The notes under the pieces are model-generated. The model did no database searches. It saw only the letters and a program-made list of their open reading frames with translations, and was not told the DNA's origin. Of a DNA stretch of 20,726 nt, positions 1 to 8,565 are shown one piece after another (the first letter of the stretch is position 1; the number at the start of each line of letters is the position of its first letter). The position numbers and the translations under genes are program-made. Origin of the DNA: Burkholderiaceae bacterium (lineage in GTDB: Bacteria > Pseudomonadota > Gammaproteobacteria > Burkholderiales > Burkholderiaceae); the NCBI GenBank assembly GCA_947470165.1, contig CANISN010000006.1, forward strand, positions 1-20,726, read 5' to 3'.

Positions 1-567
1 ATTCGCCTTGATATCCATCGCGAGAGCCCTTATGCCATTACCTTGGCACAGGGGCTTGCTGGTGGGGATAAGATGGATTGGATCGTGGAGAAGGCTATAG
101 AGACCGGCGCTCAGGTGATAGCCCCCTTGCAATGCGAGCGTTCAGTTACGAAATTAACGCGCTTTAGTGACGCTGAACGGGCTCAAAAACGCCTTCTTCA
201 CTGGGAAGGCATTGTTCAGGCGGCCTGTGAACAATGTGATCGTACTGTCTTAGCTGCTGTAGAACCCATTCAAACTTTTGATAGCTACCTACAAAAGCCA
301 CAAAAAGCCATGCTTAAACTACTTTTAAGTCCGGACGCCGATAAAAGCCTCTATTCAGTACTCATCAATACCCCACCTCAAGATCTTATTCTCATGATTG
401 GGCCTGAAGGAGGTCATTCGCCAGAAGAGGAAGTACAAGCTAAGGCCGCTGGATATCAAATCATTTCATTAGGTGATCGAGTATTGCGCACTGAGACCGC
501 TGGAATTGTTGCCATCGCCACCGTTCACAGTATTTGGGGCCCAGAAATGCAAAATCGCCTCAAATAG
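1..567 (+). CDS. rsmE: 16S rRNA m3U1498 methyltransferase RsmE (5' end cut by window)
   Basis: RsmE methylates N3 of U1498 in 16S rRNA in the cytoplasm, using S-adenosylmethionine, and belongs to the SPOUT (knotted) methyltransferases. The reading frame is open from base 1, so about 188 codons of the C-terminal part are present and the true start lies to the left. The internal TTG at 43 is not a credible start because conserved sequence precedes it. Visible family motifs are GGDKMDWIVEKAIETG near the left edge, the IGPEGGHSPEEE cofactor loop, and the C-terminal SLGDRVLRTETAG knot motif. The stop codon lies within a small hairpin (554-574). The gene is convergent with the barstar-like gene. 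Family assignment is secure from these motifs. Confidence 0.93.
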   Translation: MRLDIHRESPYAITLAQGLAGGDKMDWIVEKAIETGAQVIAPLQCERSVTKLTRFSDAERAQKRLLHWEGIVQAACEQCDRTVLAAVEPIQTFDSYLQKPQKAMLKLLLSPDADKSLYSVLINTPPQDLILMIGPEGGHSPEEEVQAKAAGYQIISLGDRVLRTETAGIVAIATVHSIWGPEMQNRLK

Positions 568-574
568 AGGCGAT
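554..574. terminator. Small hairpin overlapping the rsmE stop codon, possible weak terminator
   Basis: ATCGCCTC (554-561) and GAGGCGAT (567-574) form an 8-bp perfect stem with a 5-base loop. The stop codon of rsmE (565-567) sits at the loop edge. The hairpin lies between convergent genes, as expected for a terminator, but no proper T run follows on either strand, so this is tentative. Confidence 0.35.
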
Positions 575-615
575 ATTTACTACCTTACTGCTAAAGTTCT
601 TACTAACTCTCCAAA

Positions 616-1236
616 TTAAGCAAAAGAGTAGAACACTCTATAAGGTGTTCGACGTTCAGACCAGAAATCCACTGCATCACGGAAAACATCCAAGAGAGTC
701 TCGCGAGCTTCTTTGTCAAACTTCTGCGTGCAAGGCAAACCTTCTAACACCACTACGAAACCTGGCTGTGGGCCAGACTTATCAACAGTCGTTGTTAAGG
801 CATCAAGTAAGGGATCGAAATTCTTAGCTTGTTGCTTAGTAAATGTGTAGGCAATCGCAATCGATTCCAAGACTTCGCCTTTGGTCATTGCATTCGCACA
901 ATTAGCGTAAATAAAATGCTGGCCAAGCTCAGTAGCCGCCTCCTGTAAGTCAGGAGTGCGGAAGGCACGAATCGATTGCACGATGTTTGGACGCACACTG
1001 CGCAACATTGCCGGCGGTCCGGCATCGCGAACGGCCAAAGCGGCACGCCAAGAAGCTGTCACTTTTTTCCCCGAAACTTGATTTGCTGCATAGGTTTGTA
1101 AACGAGATAAGCCACCCTCAGCATAAATATTAGCTGCAGAAGACTCTGTTTCGAGTCTATCGTTACTATCCCAACTTTCGGCTCGACTATGTTCTTCGAA
1201 GCCCGCTGTAGTGCCGTTTTCAGAGCGATTATTCAT
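616..1236 (-). CDS. Barstar (barnase inhibitor)-family protein, orphan
   Basis: This 206-residue protein has a barstar-like C-terminal domain at about residues 115-206. The segment NFDPLLDAL (139-147) corresponds to the helix of barstar that carries the barnase-binding aspartate. It is followed by the strand FVVVLEGL, an acidic/amphipathic helix ETLLDVFRDAVDFWSE, and a final strand. Barstar itself is about 90 residues, so this protein has an additional N-terminal half: a polar stretch (1-35), then about 75 residues without a recognised motif. Barstar inhibits the ribonuclease barnase by blocking its active site, but no barnase-like gene is visible here, so the partner is unknown. The chosen ATG at 1236 has only a weak upstream purine run; the acidic first 35 residues could be untranslated if a later start is used. 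The gene is downstream of maeB on the same strand. Confidence 0.75.
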   Translation of the reverse strand: MNNRSENGTTAGFEEHSRAESWDSNDRLETESSAANIYAEGGLSRLQTYAANQVSGKKVTASWRAALAVRDAGPPAMLRSVRPNIVQSIRAFRTPDLQEAATELGQHFIYANCANAMTKGEVLESIAIAYTFTKQQAKNFDPLLDALTTTVDKSGPQPGFVVVLEGLPCTQKFDKEARETLLDVFRDAVDFWSERRTPYRVFYSFA

Positions 1237-1321
1237 GATGGATGCTAGGTTACCCTTAACACGCCATCAAATCAAGCCCAAATACAGCATATTTTACATA
1301 AGCCATTGATTAATATAGTAA

Positions 1322-1357
1322 TTATTTATGTTAGCTATTGCTAACTAGCATAAATAA
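1322..1357. other. AT-rich imperfect stem-loop between maeB and the barstar-like gene
   Basis: TTATTTATG (1322-1330) pairs with CATAAATAA (1349-1357), and TTAGC (1331-1335) pairs with GCTAA (1340-1344) around a TATT loop. This leaves a 4-base bulge (1345-1348). The structure lies 18 bases past the maeB stop in the direction of transcription, which suits a terminator or mRNA 3'-end stabiliser, although no long T run follows. It could also affect readthrough into the barstar-like gene. Confidence 0.4.
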
Positions 1358-1374
1358 AACTGGATATCACTGTA

Positions 1375-3714
1375 TCAATGAGCCTCTCGAGCATTGCTTG
1401 CTGCCTCAACTACCGCCAAAGTGGTCAGGTTAACGATACGACGCACTGTAGCGGCTGGCGTCAGAATATGAATTGGCTTAGCCACTCCCAAAAGCAATGG
1501 TCCGATTGCGATGCCATTACCAGCAGCAGTCTTAAGCAGGTTATAAGAAATGTTAGCCGCGTCAATATTTGGCAACACTAATAAATTAGCTGGACCCTTT
1601 AATGGGGATGAAGTCACTGCATCAGCACGGATAGTTTCATCCAAAGCACTATCTCCGTGCATTTCACCATCAACCTCAAGCATTGGATCGGCTTTTTGAA
1701 TTAAAGCTAACACTTCACGCATTTTTATCGCGGATGGCGCACTGCTAGAACCAAAGTTGGAGTGAGATAAGAGTGCGACTTTCGGGGAGATGCCTAATTT
1801 ACGCATTTCGTTTGCAGCCATCAATGTGAGCTCAGTTAATTGCTCTGCAGTTGGATCGATATTCACATGAGTATCGACTAAGAATACTTGGCGACCCGGC
1901 AAAATTAATCCAGACATCGCACCATAAACATTAGCGCCAGGCTCGTGACCAACCACTTCATCAATATATTTCAAATGCGTAGCTAAATTACCAATCGTTC
2001 CACAAATCATGCCATCCGCAATTCCTTTGCTGATCATGATAGATCCGATTAAGCTATTGCGACGGCGCATTTCTAATTTAGCAAAAGACTCAGTAACACC
2101 CTTGCGCTCAGTCAACGCTAAATAGGTCTGCCAAAAATCACGGAAGCGAGAATCATTTTCTGGATTCACAATCTCAAAATCTTCGCCAGCCTTAATACGC
2201 AAACCAAATTTATCAATGCGATGCCCAATAACTGCTGGGCGTCCAATCAGAATTGGGGTAGCCAAGTGCTCATCAATAATGATTTGAGTAGCTCGCAATA
2301 CACGCTCATCTTCACCTTCAGCAAATACGATCCGTTTTTGATTGGCAGGCACACTTTTGGCAATGCTAAATAGTGGCTTCATCAATGTACCAGAGTGATA
2401 CACAAATTGTTGTAACTGATTGCGGTATGCGTCAAAGTCTTTAATTGGGCGCTGTGCAACACCATCTTCCATTGCTGCCTTAGCTACAGCAGGAGCGATC
2501 ACGGTAATTAAACGGGGGTCAAATGGCTTGGGAATCAGGTATTCCGGGCCAAAAGACAGGTTCTCAATACCGTATACAGAGGTCACGACTTCGCTTTGCT
2601 CAGCTCGAGCTAATTCCGCCACAGCCTTGACTGCTGCGACTTCCATGCCGCGGGTAATGGTAGTGGCGCCTACATCTAGAGCTCCGCGGAAGATGAATGG
2701 AAAACACAACACGTTATTTACTTGGTTTGGGTAGTCGGTACGCCCAGTAGCCATGACAGCGTCGGGACGAACTTCTTTTACTTCTTCCGGCAGAATCTCT
2801 GGCGTTGGGTTTGCCAAGGCATACACCAATGGCTTAGGCGCCATTTTCTTAACCATATCTTGCTTGAGAACACCACCAGCGGAAAGGCCCAAGAAAATAT
2901 CAGCACCTTCAATTACTTGATCGAGCGTACGTAAATCAGTCTCTTGGCAGAAGGGCTCCTTCTCAGGATCCATTAACTCCTTACGACCCTTATAGGCAAC
3001 TCCAGCCAAGTCAGTCACCCAAATATTTTTACGTGGAATACCTAAGTCAACTAGTAAATCTAAACAAGCTAAAGCAGCAGCGCCAGCACCAGAGGTGACT
3101 AACTTCACATGAGCTACGTCCTTACCAACAACTTTTAAGCCATTCAAAATCGCAGCAGCAACCACAATCGCAGTGCCGTGCTGATCATCATGAAAGACTG
3201 GGATCTTCATGCGGGCTTGTAACTTCCGCTCCACTACAAAGCAATCTGGTGCCTTGATATCTTCTAAATTGATCCCGCCAAATGTTGGCTCAAGCGCTGC
3301 AATAATTTCTACTAACTTGTCAGGGTCACTCTCATTCACTTCAATATCGAATACATCGATGCCTGCAAATTTCTTAAATAGGACTGCTTTACCTTCCATT
3401 ACCGGCTTACTTGCCAAGGGGCCAATATTTCCTAGGCCCAACACTGCAGTTCCATTAGTGATCACACCAACCAAATTACCGCGGGCTGTGTATTTGAAAG
3501 CATTAGCAGGATCTTTAACAATCTCTTCACAAGGCGCAGCAACACCGGGGGTATAAGCTAGCGCCAAGTCACGTTGGTTTGTTAATTGCTTGGTGGGGGA
3601 AATCTCAATCTTGCCTGGAGTGGGGAACTCGTGATAATGAAGAGCGGCAGCTCTTAATTCCGCTATTTGTTGTTCTTTGCTGCTATTGCTTGGTTTACTC
3701 ATCAGCTCACTCAT
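1375..3714 (-). CDS. maeB: NADP-dependent malic enzyme with C-terminal phosphotransacetylase-like domain
   Basis: MaeB oxidatively decarboxylates malate to pyruvate with NADP, linking the TCA cycle to pyruvate and NADPH supply. The 779-residue protein has the hybrid layout of the MaeB class. The malic enzyme N-terminal domain and NAD(P)-binding domain occupy roughly residues 20-430; the metal-binding motif FHDDQHGTA is at about 174-182 and a nucleotide-binding [13 protein letters not shown] segment follows. A phosphate acetyltransferase-like domain occupies about 440-775. In this class the C-terminal domain is thought to bind acetyl-CoA for regulation and not to catalyse acetyl transfer. A TTG one codon earlier (3717) is possible, as is an ATG at 3702; the ATG at 3714 is chosen. 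No strong ribosome binding site is visible. It is divergent from thiL across 72 bases. Confidence 0.95.
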   Translation of the reverse strand: MSELMSKPSNSSKEQQIAELRAAALHYHEFPTPGKIEISPTKQLTNQRDLALAYTPGVAAPCEEIVKDPANAFKYTARGNLVGVITNGTAVLGLGNIGPLASKPVMEGKAVLFKKFAGIDVFDIEVNESDPDKLVEIIAALEPTFGGINLEDIKAPDCFVVERKLQARMKIPVFHDDQHGTAIVVAAAILNGLKVVGKDVAHVKLVTSGAGAAALACLDLLVDLGIPRKNIWVTDLAGVAYKGRKELMDPEKEPFCQETDLRTLDQVIEGADIFLGLSAGGVLKQDMVKKMAPKPLVYALANPTPEILPEEVKEVRPDAVMATGRTDYPNQVNNVLCFPFIFRGALDVGATTITRGMEVAAVKAVAELARAEQSEVVTSVYGIENLSFGPEYLIPKPFDPRLITVIAPAVAKAAMEDGVAQRPIKDFDAYRNQLQQFVYHSGTLMKPLFSIAKSVPANQKRIVFAEGEDERVLRATQIIIDEHLATPILIGRPAVIGHRIDKFGLRIKAGEDFEIVNPENDSRFRDFWQTYLALTERKGVTESFAKLEMRRRNSLIGSIMISKGIADGMICGTIGNLATHLKYIDEVVGHEPGANVYGAMSGLILPGRQVFLVDTHVNIDPTAEQLTELTLMAANEMRKLGISPKVALLSHSNFGSSSAPSAIKMREVLALIQKADPMLEVDGEMHGDSALDETIRADAVTSSPLKGPANLLVLPNIDAANISYNLLKTAAGNGIAIGPLLLGVAKPIHILTPAATVRRIVNLTTLAVVEAASNAREAH

Positions 3715-3786
3715 CAATCAGACTTATTCAAGTTTCCAATTCTATTCCTCTCGGATGAAATACTCGCAAGAGCCATAAAATGAGCT

Positions 3787-4809
3787 ATGCAATCTAAATC
3801 CTCACCACTTGGCGAATTTGATGTCATTCAGCGTTTCTTTAAAACGCAGTCCGATGCCATGCACGCCTCAAATCCTGGATCAGTCACTCTTGGCATTGGT
3901 GATGATTGCGCCTTACTAAAAGTAGACCCCGTTGAAGAAATTGCCATCACGAGCGATATGCTGGTCTCAGGACGGCACTTTTTTCAAGACGCTAATCCAG
4001 AATGGCTGGGCTGGAAGGCTTTAGCAGTAAACCTCTCAGACCTTGCTGCCATGGGCGCCAAGCCCCTAGGTTTTTCGCTAGCCCTTGCCTTACCAGGGCC
4101 TAATTCAGCCTGGTTGGAGGCCTTTAGCAAAGGTTTATTTGCAATTGCTAGTCAATATGACTGCCCACTCGTTGGCGGTGACACCACAGCTGGCCCACTT
4201 AATATTTGCATCACTGCTTTTGGGAGTACCCCAAAAGAAAAAGCCATTCGCAGATCAGGGGCGCGTGAAGGCGATGACATTTGGGTTTCAGGATTCATTG
4301 GAGACGCTAGACTCACTCTTGCTGCGCTGCGTCATGAAATTACACTTTCAAGGCCTGATTTAGAGAAAATTCAGGGGCGCATGCATCAGCCGACCCCCCG
4401 AGTTGAGCTGGGAATCGCCCTGAGGGAAATTGCCAACTCCGCCTTAGATATCTCAGATGGCCTATTAGGAGACTTGAGGCATATCTTGAAGCAATCAAAT
4501 AAAGATGCCGAAGTCTTTCTGGGTCGACTGCCTAAATCCGACACTCTGCGTAAGCAATCTTTGGCCATTCAGAATCTATATGCTGCAAGTGGCGGCGACG
4601 ATTACGAGCTGTGCTTTACAGCCCCAAGCAGTAAAAGAGATGCGATCACTAAAATAAGTGCAGACCTAAATATTCCTCTCAATCAAATAGGAAGTATTAA
4701 GCCCATGCAGCACTCAGAACCTGAGATACATATTGTCGATAACAATGGGAAAGAATTAAATACTCAAGAAGCGGACCTACTACTTAAGTCGTTTGATCAC
4801 TTCGCATGA
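3787..4809 (+). CDS. thiL: Thiamine-monophosphate kinase
   Basis: ThiL phosphorylates thiamine monophosphate with ATP to give thiamine diphosphate, the active cofactor, in the cytoplasm. The 340-residue length is normal. Motifs of the PurM/ThiL ATP-binding fold are visible: GIGDDCALL (about 36-44), TSDMLVSGRHF (55-65), NLSDLAAMGAKP (82-93), VGGDTT (129-134), DISDGLLGDL near residue 220, and SGGDDYEL near 270. The aspartates in these motifs bind Mg-ATP. The stop overlaps the pgpA start (ATGA at 4806-4809), so translation is probably coupled. The start at 3787 lacks a strong ribosome binding site. Start of the thiL-pgpA-pncC operon. Confidence 0.96.
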   Translation: MQSKSSPLGEFDVIQRFFKTQSDAMHASNPGSVTLGIGDDCALLKVDPVEEIAITSDMLVSGRHFFQDANPEWLGWKALAVNLSDLAAMGAKPLGFSLALALPGPNSAWLEAFSKGLFAIASQYDCPLVGGDTTAGPLNICITAFGSTPKEKAIRRSGAREGDDIWVSGFIGDARLTLAALRHEITLSRPDLEKIQGRMHQPTPRVELGIALREIANSALDISDGLLGDLRHILKQSNKDAEVFLGRLPKSDTLRKQSLAIQNLYAASGGDDYELCFTAPSSKRDAITKISADLNIPLNQIGSIKPMQHSEPEIHIVDNNGKELNTQEADLLLKSFDHFA

Positions 4810-5360
4810 ACACTCCAATTCCTAATTTCAAGTGGGTATTTAATAAACCGAGTCGTGCTCTAGCATTTGGCTTGGGAAGTGGTTTAGCGCCGTTTGCCCC
4901 AGGTACTGCCGGAACGCTCTGGGCATGGGCTATATTTTTGCTGGGGGAATATTTTCTATCCACCGGAGCATTGCTCTGGATCATTAGCGTGGGAATTATT
5001 TTGGGGTCCTGGATCTGCGGACAGGTCAGCGAAGAGTTGGGTAAAAAAGATTTTGGTGGAATTGTGTGGGATGAGATCGTTGCCTTCTGGTTAGTTTTGA
5101 TTGTCATCATGCCCGCTAATATTGAGATACAAATTCTTGCATTTGCACTCTTCCGATTTTTTGATGCTGTCAAGCCTGGTCCGATTGGAATGATTGATCG
5201 CCACTTTAAGTATTTAGAAAGTGGTAATGATTCCTCCCCATCAAGCCGGAAACAGATTATGTGGCGTGGTTTTGGAATCATTGCAGATGACTTGGCCGCA
5301 GCGATTTTTACCTTAATCACCATCGCACTACTGCACATCGCATTAGGCTATTTCTCATGA
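4806..5360 (+). CDS. pgpA: Phosphatidylglycerophosphatase A
   Basis: PgpA removes the phosphate from phosphatidylglycerophosphate to make phosphatidylglycerol at the inner membrane. The 184-residue protein opens with the family signature GLGSGLAPFAPGTAGTL, and DEIVAFWLVL supplies conserved acidic residues. FRFFDAVKPGPIGMID and a C-terminal GIIADDLAAA motif are also typical. Several hydrophobic segments (for example around residues 34-52, 58-75, 93-107 and 160-180) indicate an integral membrane protein. It is embedded in a 3-gene operon with 4-base overlaps on both sides (thiL upstream, pncC downstream), a common arrangement for thiL-pgpA-cinA in betaproteobacteria. The long antisense open frame across it is a shadow. 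Confidence 0.96.
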   Translation: MNTPIPNFKWVFNKPSRALAFGLGSGLAPFAPGTAGTLWAWAIFLLGEYFLSTGALLWIISVGIILGSWICGQVSEELGKKDFGGIVWDEIVAFWLVLIVIMPANIEIQILAFALFRFFDAVKPGPIGMIDRHFKYLESGNDSSPSSRKQIMWRGFGIIADDLAAAIFTLITIALLHIALGYFS

Positions 5361-5869
5361 AAAAAAATAATGATCCGCACCATAAATTAGCTAGAGCACT
5401 TGCACTTATCCTCATCGAGCATAATTGGAAAATCGCCTTAGCTGAATCTTGCACTGGCGGCCTAGTCTGCACTACCCTCACTGACTTAGCAGGATCGAGC
5501 GATTGGTTTGAGCGCGGATATATCACTTATAGCAATGAGGCTAAATCTGAATGTTTAGATGTACCTGTAGAGATCATTGAATCGTTTGGCGCTGTCAGCG
5601 AGCAAGTTGCTAAAGCCATGGCAGATAGTGCTAGGCGCAAGGCTGATGTGAATGTGGCAATCTCTATTACCGGCATTGCAGGTCCAACCGGTGGCTCACC
5701 AGAAAAACCTGTGGGCACTGTTTGCTTTGGTTGGTCAATCAAACAAGATGTGAGCGATGATGTAAAAACTATCACCATCACAAAGCAATTTTTAGGCGAT
5801 CGAAAAACAGTGCGAACACAAGCGTGTGACTATGCACTATCAAAACTTCTAGAGCTATTGCAAAGCTAA
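5357..5869 (+). CDS. pncC: Nicotinamide-nucleotide amidohydrolase PncC (CinA C-terminal domain type)
   Basis: PncC deamidates nicotinamide mononucleotide to nicotinic acid mononucleotide in the pyridine nucleotide cycle. At 170 residues this is the stand-alone CinA C-terminal domain, without the MoaB-like N-terminal domain of full CinA. Visible family motifs are ESCTGGL (30-36, containing the nucleophile serine), RGYITYSNEAK (53-63), GAVSEQVA (78-85) and GIAGPTGG (106-113). Older annotations call such proteins competence/damage-inducible CinA. The ATG overlaps the pgpA stop, so expression is probably coupled. It ends convergently 23 bases from the corA stop. Confidence 0.93.
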   Translation: MKKNNDPHHKLARALALILIEHNWKIALAESCTGGLVCTTLTDLAGSSDWFERGYITYSNEAKSECLDVPVEIIESFGAVSEQVAKAMADSARRKADVNVAISITGIAGPTGGSPEKPVGTVCFGWSIKQDVSDDVKTITITKQFLGDRKTVRTQACDYALSKLLELLQS

Positions 5870-5892
5870 GAGGCCTTAGAACTAATTGCTGC

Positions 5893-6864
5893 TTAACGTG
5901 AGCTAAGCCAGCCTTTATGACGGAAGTACCACAAAGGAATCATCGCCGAAATCACCATAGAAATAATGGCAACTGGATAACCCCAAGTTTGCTCTAGCTC
6001 TGGCATGTAGCGGAAGTTCATTCCCCAAACGCTTGCTAATAAGGTAGGCGGCATCAATGCAACAGATACCACGGAGAAGATCTTAATGATCTTACTTTGA
6101 TTCAAATTAATAAAACCAACTGTCGCATCCATCAAGAAGTTGATCTTATCGAACAAGAATGCCGTGTGGTTTTCTAATGAGTCGATGTCGCGCAAAATTT
6201 GACGCGCCTCTTCTTGTTGTTCATCAGATAGTAATTTGCTTCGCATCAAGAAAGATAAGGCACGACGCGTATCCATCACATTACGACGAATACGTCCGTT
6301 GGTATCTTCTTCTTTAGCAATGGTTTCAAGTACCTCTTCTGCATCGTTATCAGTAATATCATCTTGCAGAACGCGCTTACCGGCTTGCTCAAGATTTTCA
6401 TATACCTCTTCCAAAGCATCAGCAGAGTACTCGGCATCTGTAGAGTACAAATCGAGCAACACATCTTTTGCGTTGCTGACCGAACCTGGGCGCAAACGGG
6501 CACGCAAACGCACTAAGCGGAATACCGGCAAATCTTCGTCATGAATCGAGAAAAGGACTTGCTTGGTCATTACAAAAGCAACCCGTACGTTGCGAGAAGT
6601 TTCTTCTTCGTCCAATAAGAAATCAGTACGAATATGGAGGTGCCCATCGTCCGCCTCGAAATAGCGTGCAGAAGCCTCTAAGTCACCTAAATCATCTAAT
6701 TCAGGGAGAAGTACGCCAAAAGCCTCTTTAATCCAGAGAAGCTCTTCCTCTTCCGGATCAACAACGTCGATCCAAATGGGATTGGAGTATTGCAACAATT
6801 CATTGCGATCTTCCACTTGCTCTTGAGAGAGGCGGCCATTTTGCAGGACGAACAAGTTGATCAT
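5893..6864 (-). CDS. corA: Magnesium/cobalt transporter CorA
   Basis: CorA is a pentameric inner-membrane channel that takes up Mg2+ (and Co2+/Ni2+). The 323-residue protein has the expected long acidic cytoplasmic N-terminal domain with helices rich in Glu and Asp (about 1-255) and two C-terminal transmembrane helices (about 258-280 and 295-315). The selectivity signature GMN is intact at residues 281-283, and the short basic C-terminus (RHKGWLSSR) is typical. The start is well supported: AGGAG lies 6 bases upstream of the ATG at 6864. It is divergent from pyrF; the 73-base gap must hold at least part of both promoters, but no convincing -35/-10 pair was found. No Mg-responsive leader is apparent because the available 5' region is short. 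Confidence 0.95.
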   Translation of the reverse strand: MINLFVLQNGRLSQEQVEDRNELLQYSNPIWIDVVDPEEEELLWIKEAFGVLLPELDDLGDLEASARYFEADDGHLHIRTDFLLDEEETSRNVRVAFVMTKQVLFSIHDEDLPVFRLVRLRARLRPGSVSNAKDVLLDLYSTDAEYSADALEEVYENLEQAGKRVLQDDITDNDAEEVLETIAKEEDTNGRIRRNVMDTRRALSFLMRSKLLSDEQQEEARQILRDIDSLENHTAFLFDKINFLMDATVGFINLNQSKIIKIFSVVSVALMPPTLLASVWGMNFRYMPELEQTWGYPVAIISMVISAMIPLWYFRHKGWLSSR

Positions 6865-6937
6865 GGAGAACTCCTAAGGAATGTGCGGTAGTTTATCCTA
6901 TGGATATAACAGTTTGACTAAAATAAGCTTAAATCCA

Positions 6938-7783
6938 ATGAACTCTAGCTCAAATACCTTTACACAACAACTCCAGTCTGCATGGGCTTCCCAAGGCAGT
7001 ATGTTGTGTGTGGGGTTTGATCCAGATTCAAAGCGCTTGCCCTTGCGATTTCAAGGTAGGCCTGAAGGAATATATGAGTTTTGCCGCGAGATCGCTGACG
7101 CTACTGCAGATACGGTCTGCGCCTTCAAACCCCAGTTTGCTTATTTTGCATCCCAAAGAGCCGAGGCTCAACTTGAAAAACTCACTCGCTACCTTAAAGA
7201 TAAATACCCCCATATCCCCGTCATCCTGGACTCTAAGCGAGGGGATATCGGTAGCACTGCGGATCACTACGCTCTAGAGGCTTTTGAGCGCTATGGCGCT
7301 GATGCAGTTACCGTGAACCCCTATATGGGCTTTGACACCATCGAACCGTACCTGAAACATGCTGGCAAGGGGGTGATTGTTTTATGTCGCACCTCCAATC
7401 CAGGAGGCTCCGATCTCCAGTTTTTAAATGTCGCCCCAAATGGTGAACCCTTGTACCTTCATATTGCCAAACTAGCGGCGCAGCAGTGGAATAGCTCAGG
7501 ACAAGTATGCCTCGTTGTCGGCGCAACCTTTCCCGAGGAAATCGCTAAGGTGCGTGCCATCGTTGGGGAAATGCCATTGCTCATTCCAGGAATTGGCACT
7601 CAGGGTGGAGATGTTGATAGCACTGTTAAAGCCGGTAGCATTCTCAATAAACCGAACACTGGGATGGTCATTAATTCCTCTAGAGCGATCTTGTATGCCA
7701 GTTCTGGGGATGACTTTGCTGAAGCAGCCAGAAAAGTGGCTGTCACTACTAGAGATGCGCTGCGAACAGCATCAAACAAATAA
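6938..7783 (+). CDS. pyrF: Orotidine 5'-phosphate decarboxylase (type 2)
   Basis: PyrF decarboxylates orotidine monophosphate to UMP, the last step of de novo pyrimidine synthesis. The catalytic cluster [12 protein letters not shown] gives Asp98, Lys100 and Asp103 when the ATG at 6938 is used. The length (281 residues) and the long, DxKRGD-containing form match the subfamily 2 enzymes, which are longer than E. coli PyrF. The N-terminal CVGFDPD and the PGIGTQGGD phosphate-binding loop are also present. The frame extends upstream to a GTG at 6881, but that would add 19 unconserved residues and run close to the corA start region, so the ATG is preferred. It converges with mtgA, with only 18 bases between the stops and no clear terminator. 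Confidence 0.95.
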   Translation: MNSSSNTFTQQLQSAWASQGSMLCVGFDPDSKRLPLRFQGRPEGIYEFCREIADATADTVCAFKPQFAYFASQRAEAQLEKLTRYLKDKYPHIPVILDSKRGDIGSTADHYALEAFERYGADAVTVNPYMGFDTIEPYLKHAGKGVIVLCRTSNPGGSDLQFLNVAPNGEPLYLHIAKLAAQQWNSSGQVCLVVGATFPEEIAKVRAIVGEMPLLIPGIGTQGGDVDSTVKAGSILNKPNTGMVINSSRAILYASSGDDFAEAARKVAVTTRDALRTASNK

Positions 7784-7801
7784 AACGGACGTACAGCAGA
7801 A

Positions 7802-8545
7802 CTAGCGCGTCTTTGGTTTTTGAATGGGCGCTAAAGCTACTCTATCCATATTTTCTAAGATAAATTCTTGCCGTGTAGGGAAGTGGATATTAGCCTTGCG
7901 ACAATACCGCGTCTTATCAAAACATTTCGGAGCCGGTAAAGCAGATGCTAGAGCTGCAGCCTGTTCGCGATTGAGCGAGGCAGGACTAAGACCATAGTAA
8001 TGCTGAGCGGCAGCACCAATCCCAAAGATGCCCTCACCCCACTCTACTGAATTCAGATAGATCTCATAAAGACGTTGCTTAGAAAGTATGGTCTCTAACA
8101 AGCCAGTAATTAGTAACTCTTGTGCTTTACGAAAATAACTCTGTTCAGGAGATAGAAAGAGGTTCTTTGCTAGCTGCTGGGTAATCGTCGAACCACCGCG
8201 TAAAGCAGTTTTTGATTTACTGCTGCCCTGCTGATTGAGTTGAGAATTTTTAGCCCATGCTTTTTTTATATCTTCAACTCTTACACCGATATGCTGAAAA
8301 AAAATATCGTCTTCACTTACTAAGACGGCTCGTTTTACATTAGTAGAAATCTTGTCATAAGGAACCCAAGAAGATTGAACTGAGCAAGACCATTGCAATC
8401 TACAGAGACGCCAACGCTCAGCCCTCTGAAAAGCTGTGCTGTCAGGATTAATAACGCTCCACAAACTAATCTGAATCACAAAGTAGATTTGCATGGCGAT
8501 AAAACCACCAAGTATGCACTTCAGAAAGTAACTAAACCAGCGCAT
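7802..8545 (-). CDS. mtgA: Monofunctional biosynthetic peptidoglycan transglycosylase
   Basis: MtgA polymerises lipid II into glycan strands on the outer face of the inner membrane. The 247-residue protein has an N-terminal transmembrane anchor (about residues 8-30) followed by one glycosyltransferase family 51 domain and no transpeptidase domain. The family motifs are intact: SEDDIFFQHIG with catalytic Glu78, GGSTITQQLAKNLF (117-130), and KQRLYEIYLNSVEWG with the second glutamate at 161. It is the last gene of the minus-strand run and starts 20 bases after the aroE stop. The coding strand contains a run of eight T within the catalytic motif (about 8296-8303), a slippage-prone spot but in frame here. 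The aroE-mtgA neighbourhood is common in betaproteobacteria. Confidence 0.95.
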   Translation of the reverse strand: MRWFSYFLKCILGGFIAMQIYFVIQISLWSVINPDSTAFQRAERWRLCRLQWSCSVQSSWVPYDKISTNVKRAVLVSEDDIFFQHIGVRVEDIKKAWAKNSQLNQQGSSKSKTALRGGSTITQQLAKNLFLSPEQSYFRKAQELLITGLLETILSKQRLYEIYLNSVEWGEGIFGIGAAAQHYYGLSPASLNREQAAALASALPAPKCFDKTRYCRKANIHFPTRQEFILENMDRVALAPIQKPKTR

Positions 8546-8565
8546 TAAAACTCAGCCTAAGTTAC

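Noticed and set aside
534..827. 97-residue + strand open frame after rsmE
   Set aside because: It overlaps the rsmE end and is antisense to the conserved part of the barstar-like gene, with no motif.
4784..5338. 184-residue minus-strand open frame over pgpA
   Set aside because: It lies exactly antisense to pgpA, has no recognisable motif and an odd composition rich in Ser, Pro, Ile and Lys; a shadow of the real gene.
5861..5912. Hairpins between pncC and corA (CTAAG/CTTAG and GCTTA/TAAGC)
   Set aside because: Stems are only 5 bp with no T run on either strand, too weak to call a terminator.
6881..6937. GTG start at 6881 giving a 300-residue PyrF
   Set aside because: The added 19 residues do not resemble the family, and the ATG at 6938 gives a normal length with the conserved CVGFDPD at the usual distance.
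6865..6937. Possible promoter TTGACT (6914-6919) for pyrF
   Set aside because: At a normal spacing the -10 would fall on the start codon and does not match TATAAT.
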